DNA of 64,000 nucleotides. Source: Sanghuangporus weigelae. Lineage: Eukaryota; Basidiomycota; Agaricomycetes; Hymenochaetales; Hymenochaetaceae. Both the position numbers and the translations under genes were made by a program. Every line of letters begins with the position of its first letter. Positions within the stretch are counted from its first letter, which is position 1. The DNA is taken from NCBI GenBank assembly GCA_033182465.1, contig CP137322.1:1984001-2048000 (forward strand). Reading direction: 5' to 3'. This document shows, in pieces, positions 60,290 through 64,000 of the stretch. The notes under the pieces were generated by a model. That model saw only the letters and a program-made list of their open reading frames with translations. It did no database searches and was not told where the DNA came from.

Positions 60290-62322
60290 ATGCTTTACTT
60301 TGGAAACCTTTTGAAAGTGCCAGCGACAAAAGGAATTCTATCCGCTCCTCTTTCTCATGCTATTTGGTGTCGATATGACCTGAAGTTCACGACGACGACT
60401 CTTATTCAACAACGTCGCTCAATACATCGATTATTAACCCATGCACACCGTCATCGCGAAAGCTCAGCACTTCAATCGTCCCTCCAAAGGGCCGCCTGGA
60501 GAAGCTTTTCTTCGAGCTCGAGGAACCGAGCTCGCAGACTTGGTGGCTTCATCGTGAAAGTGTCTTTGACGGGTGCAGCTATCTATTTCTCTTGGTCCGT
60601 TGCTACCCTCGGCTTATTCTACTGGCATAAGTAAGAGACGATTCATTCATTCAACTGTGTGTAGGTAACAAATAAGAAATGATTTTTTAGCTTGAATCCG
60701 CCGCGACTTGCAGGCTGGCCGGAAGAAGTTCGCGTACCTTTGCTCTACGCACGAGCTGGAATCTATCTTGGAATCGAAGAAGAAATCTTGGACAATCTTA
60801 AAAAGTAATTTCTCTGCATACGAGTTCCTCCAACGATCGATAATTCACTGGATATTCTCTTCCGACCTAGAGCCTGGATCGCTGCACAGAATATTCCAAG
60901 AGACCTGCTCAATCCAGACCCTTCCGTGAAAATGTTGAGCATTGCTATCTGGTTTTCCGATCAACTTGAGAAAGCCGGGCAAGCATACAGAGCATACGAA
61001 GTCCTATGCGATGCAGTCGATTTGTATCATTCACAGTTTCAGACTCATTGTCTTCCTCGTAAGTTGACTGGAGCGAAAGCCATCATGAATAGATTATATG
61101 CTAACTTTACATGGAAAGTTACGAGCAGTTCTGCCAACACGCTCAGTTCAGCGGACTGTGAGGAAAGGCGCTACCTCATCTCGGTGTTAACGAAACTTGC
61201 AAGCTTGGCAGAAAAGTGTGAACCGGCAGCCGAAGGGAAATGGTTATCTCATGCACTTCGCGAGATTATACCACTGCTTCCACTTTGTCAGGGTCTTCCA
61301 GAGGCAGTATACAACGTGATGACTTCGATCGAGAAACTCGCAGCTGTTGACCCATGCTTCTCTGGCATCTCACACCTCGTGGATTCCAGTCGCGATCTGT
61401 CAGCTTGTTCTGCAGAGTCCCAGCAAATCGAGAACAATTCGACTCCTAGCCATGGCATCCCTGAGGATGAAATTATCCCGGAAGACGAATTGCTTTTCCT
61501 TCCATATTGGTGTTCACCGGATCTAGTTTCTTCGATTGCAACTCCAATCGAGCACCTTGGAGTGTACGCTGGCAAACACGGTGACCGGAAGTACGTGGAT
61601 TTTGAGTCTCTGCAATCAAAATACTGAGGTTCTGCTCAACCAGAATTGCAGTAGGCGCATTTCGTGCTGTGATTGAATTATTCGCACAGCGACTTTCTCC
61701 CACTGCCGATAATAATGGACAGTTGACAGTAGCGGAAGTGCTCTTGCGTTTATTGAAAATAACGAATCGTCGGATGGAGTATTTCCTACGACAAATGGAG
61801 ACTGCGAATGATCCCGCGGAATGGACTACCTGTCTAATGCTCGCAAAGCTTGATGCTTCTTGTACACCAAAGTACTTAAGGCTAGTCGAAATTGAAAGGC
61901 CTGACGCCAAGACTTCCGTCAGGAAAGTGTACGACAGGAATAATATCCGTTTGGCAGAATTTGCACTGGCGGTGAAACACTCGGCGATTGTTCATGAGGT
62001 GAGACGATATAATGGCCCAAAATGATTATTTACTCACAATTTCTCACTAACACTGCACTAGAAATCTGGCAAAGCTGATTCTGCTCTAGGTCTCTATGAA
62101 ACGTCATTGGCATACTGGAAGCTATCTGAGCACCATGCGAAGTACCAGGGAATGAAGGATGTACAGGAGCATATCGAAACGTTGAAACAGATTATCGCGG
62201 AAGAGAAGACATCTATGGAGGATCAAATGAAATCAATGCTTTTGAAAGCGTCGAAGAGAAGGATGGAAAAGGGATCCCGGGATAACAGCTCAGAAAATAC
62301 AGATTCGACTACATCGACCTAA
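60290..62322 (+). CDS. Mitochondrial-type TPR protein (Mgr3-like), copy 1, with a frame break
   Basis: Exons: 60290-60630, 60691-60804, 60871-61590, 61629-61998, 62062-62322; 601 aa if a 38 nt intron (61591-61628) is real. The N-terminus is rich in Arg/Ser/Thr without acids (presequence-like), followed by a membrane segment (FIVKVSLTGAAIYFSW). Then come LNPPRLAGWPEEVRVPLLYARAGIYLGIEEEILDNLKKAW and helical repeats typical of TPR proteins (MLSIAIWFSDQLEKAGQAYRAYEVL, ADSALGLYETSLAYWKLSEH). The layout resembles Mgr3-type adaptors of the mitochondrial inner-membrane i-AAA protease; that assignment is tentative. At 61591-61628 the frame changes: either a very short intron or a small deletion making the copy defective. 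It is paralogous to the next gene. Confidence 0.65.
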
Positions 62323-62792
62323 TTTTCCTTGAATATCAGTTTTTTTGGGGAATCGCTTGTGTATGTTTGCCTCTCTTGTATGTTCCTGTCGTATCTTGCT
62401 TTGCATTTTTACTTCCTGTTCACGAGGAACAAAGAATTCTAATTATATAGATCCTATGCGAATTCAATTTCCATGAAATTCTCTTTGTCAACTGATATGA
62501 CTGTTCGAAACAACTCCTGGCATTTATCCACTGAGTTTTATTCTGATGAATATCTAAACTTCCACTTGTTACCCCTGCTAATTAGGGTTGGGGAAATGGC
62601 CACGTAATTCACTATATTCCTTGGATGCCGCTGGCGAAAGGTACACTACTAATTCGAATTCGGCACGTGCCAAGCTTCTATATTTGATCATCAAAAGGTA
62701 CTTATCGATCTGCTAAGTGTGGACCGTCACGTTCGACTTGAAGTTCACGCGTAAAACCTGAAGTGCAACGTCTTCCACTTGACATTATTTCT
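62323..62792. other. Intergenic between tandem TPR copies
   Basis: The last about 70 bases before the second ATG resemble the sequence before the first copy (shared cttgaag...acctgaagtgca-type strings), so the duplication includes 5' flank. Confidence 0.45.
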
Positions 62793-64000
62793 ATGCGATA
62801 TTTCGTGAATCTTCTGAAAGCACCGGTGACAAAGCGCAACCTTTCTCCTCATCCGCTAGCATCCCATGCTAGTACTGGTTGGTCTCGATACGACCTGAAG
62901 ATTAACACGACAACTTTTACCCAACAACGACGCTCAACGCATCGATTATTAGCGCCTACACGTTGCAATCATGGAAGTACGACAACACTTCGATCACCAT
63001 TTCAGAAGAATACCTGGAGAGGCTTCTCTGCGAATCCGAGCAGCGGAGCCCGTAAATTTGGTGGCTTCATCTTAAAAATGTCTTTGACGGGTGGTTTGCT
63101 CTATGTCCTCTGGGTCGGTGCTTCTTTCGCCTTAGCCATTTGGCATGGGTGAGAGACTGTTCACTAAGCTATTCGCGGGAAATAGAGAATGAACTACTTT
63201 TCAGTCTGAATCCGCCTCTACTTGCAGGCTGGCCCAATGAAGTTCGGGAGTATTTGTTCGAGGCACGAATTGGAATCTGGTTGGGAATCAAGGATGACAT
63301 CCTAGATAATCTTCAAAAGTAATTCATCTGGTTATGAGCTTTTGTATCGATCAATCATTCACTGTACGTTCTCTTCCGATGCAGGGCTTGGACAGCCGTA
63401 CAGAACGTTCCAATTGAACTGCTCAATCCAGACCCTTCCGTGAAGATGTTGAGCGTTGCTATCTGGTTCTCCGATCAGCTCGAAAAGGCCGGACAAGCAC
63501 GCAGAGCATACAAAGTCCTATGCGATGCAGTGGATTTGTATCACTCACGGTTTCGAATGTGTTCTCCTCCCCGTGAGTTGCCCAAACCTGGAACTGTTAT
63601 GATTAGCGCACATACTCATTTAGCACGGAAAGTTGAGAACGGTCCTGCCAACATGCTCAGCTCAGTGAATACTGAGGAGATGCGCTACTTGATATCAGTG
63701 TTGACCAAGCTTGCAAAACTGGCGGAGACATATGAACCGACGGCCGAAGGGAAATGGCTATCACATGCACTTCACGAAGCGATACCGCTGCTTTCGCTTT
63801 ATCAGGACGTTCCGAAGGAGAAAATATACGACGTATTAACTCGGGCTGAGGACCTCGCAACTGTCGATTCGTGCTTCTCTGGCATCTCCCTCCTCGTGAA
63901 CTCCGGACTGAATCAATCAGACAGCTCTGCCGAAACCCGAAAAATGGAAGACGATTCGTCTCCCAATCATGACATTCCAGAGGATGAAATTACTCCGGAA
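62793..64000 (+). CDS. Mitochondrial-type TPR protein (Mgr3-like), copy 2 (partial, cut by right edge)
   Basis: Exons: 62793-63148, 63205-63318, 63385->64000. Intron positions and phases are identical to copy 1. A presequence-like N-terminus and a membrane segment (FILKMSLTGGLLYVLWVG) are followed by LNPPLLAGWPNEVREYLFEARIGIWLGIKDDILDNLQKAW, NPDPSVKMLSVAIWFSDQLEK and PEDEITPE at the edge. By eye roughly two thirds of residues match copy 1. The frame is intact as far as the window goes; the region matching the copy 1 frame break lies beyond the edge. Confidence 0.7.

Overview
This is a stretch of filamentous basidiomycete nuclear DNA, most likely Agaricomycetes. The genes are split by many short introns (about 44-110 nt, GT-AG with a few GC-AG). 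Convergent and divergent neighbours lie a few hundred bases apart. The proteins belong to families typical of mushroom-forming fungi: galactose-binding-like membrane proteins, secreted lytic-transglycosylase-like proteins, small secreted proteins and Zn2Cys6 regulators. I rebuilt 25 protein-coding genes by joining exons by hand, checking reading phase at every junction. There are also one intron-containing tRNA-Val and one pseudogene. Two genes run off the window edges.

Left third (0-21 kb), dense and mostly housekeeping: a membrane glycan-binding-like protein (cut by the left edge), a caprin-like RGG RNA-binding protein, a short-chain dehydrogenase, a multi-pass RING-H2 ubiquitin ligase, an HPD-motif coiled-coil protein, a small orphan, tRNA-Val(AAC), RNase H2 subunit B, a large disordered orphan and mitochondrial 2-methylcitrate dehydratase.

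21-26 kb is the most unusual block. A GFA-type zinc protein gene and a small secreted protein gene form a two-gene unit that has been duplicated in tandem. In the second unit the GFA gene has decayed, while the secreted-protein gene and its promoter block are kept. Both secreted proteins carry a Kex2-like Lys-Arg site followed by exactly 44 residues.

26-45 kb: a membrane protein with a DUF1771-like helix, the splicing factor SLU7, then two long gene-poor stretches (about 5.1 kb and 4.6 kb) on either side of two convergent regulators, a short Zn2Cys6 transcription factor and a Pho80/Pcl-type cyclin. A secreted lytic-transglycosylase-like protein follows.

45-57 kb: ERO1, a vigilin/Scp160 multi-KH protein, the U2 snRNP-associated RRM-SURP-CID protein (SR140/U2SURP) and the very-long-chain 3-hydroxyacyl-CoA dehydratase PHS1. 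The window is therefore rich in RNA-handling factors (caprin-like, SLU7, Scp160, U2SURP) and in ER functions (ERO1, PHS1).

57-64 kb: two tandem duplicate pairs lie head to head. One is a pair of small single-membrane-segment orphans on the minus strand, the other a pair of mitochondrial-type TPR proteins on the plus strand. The first TPR copy shows a reading-frame break that can only be bridged by an unusually short (38 nt) intron.
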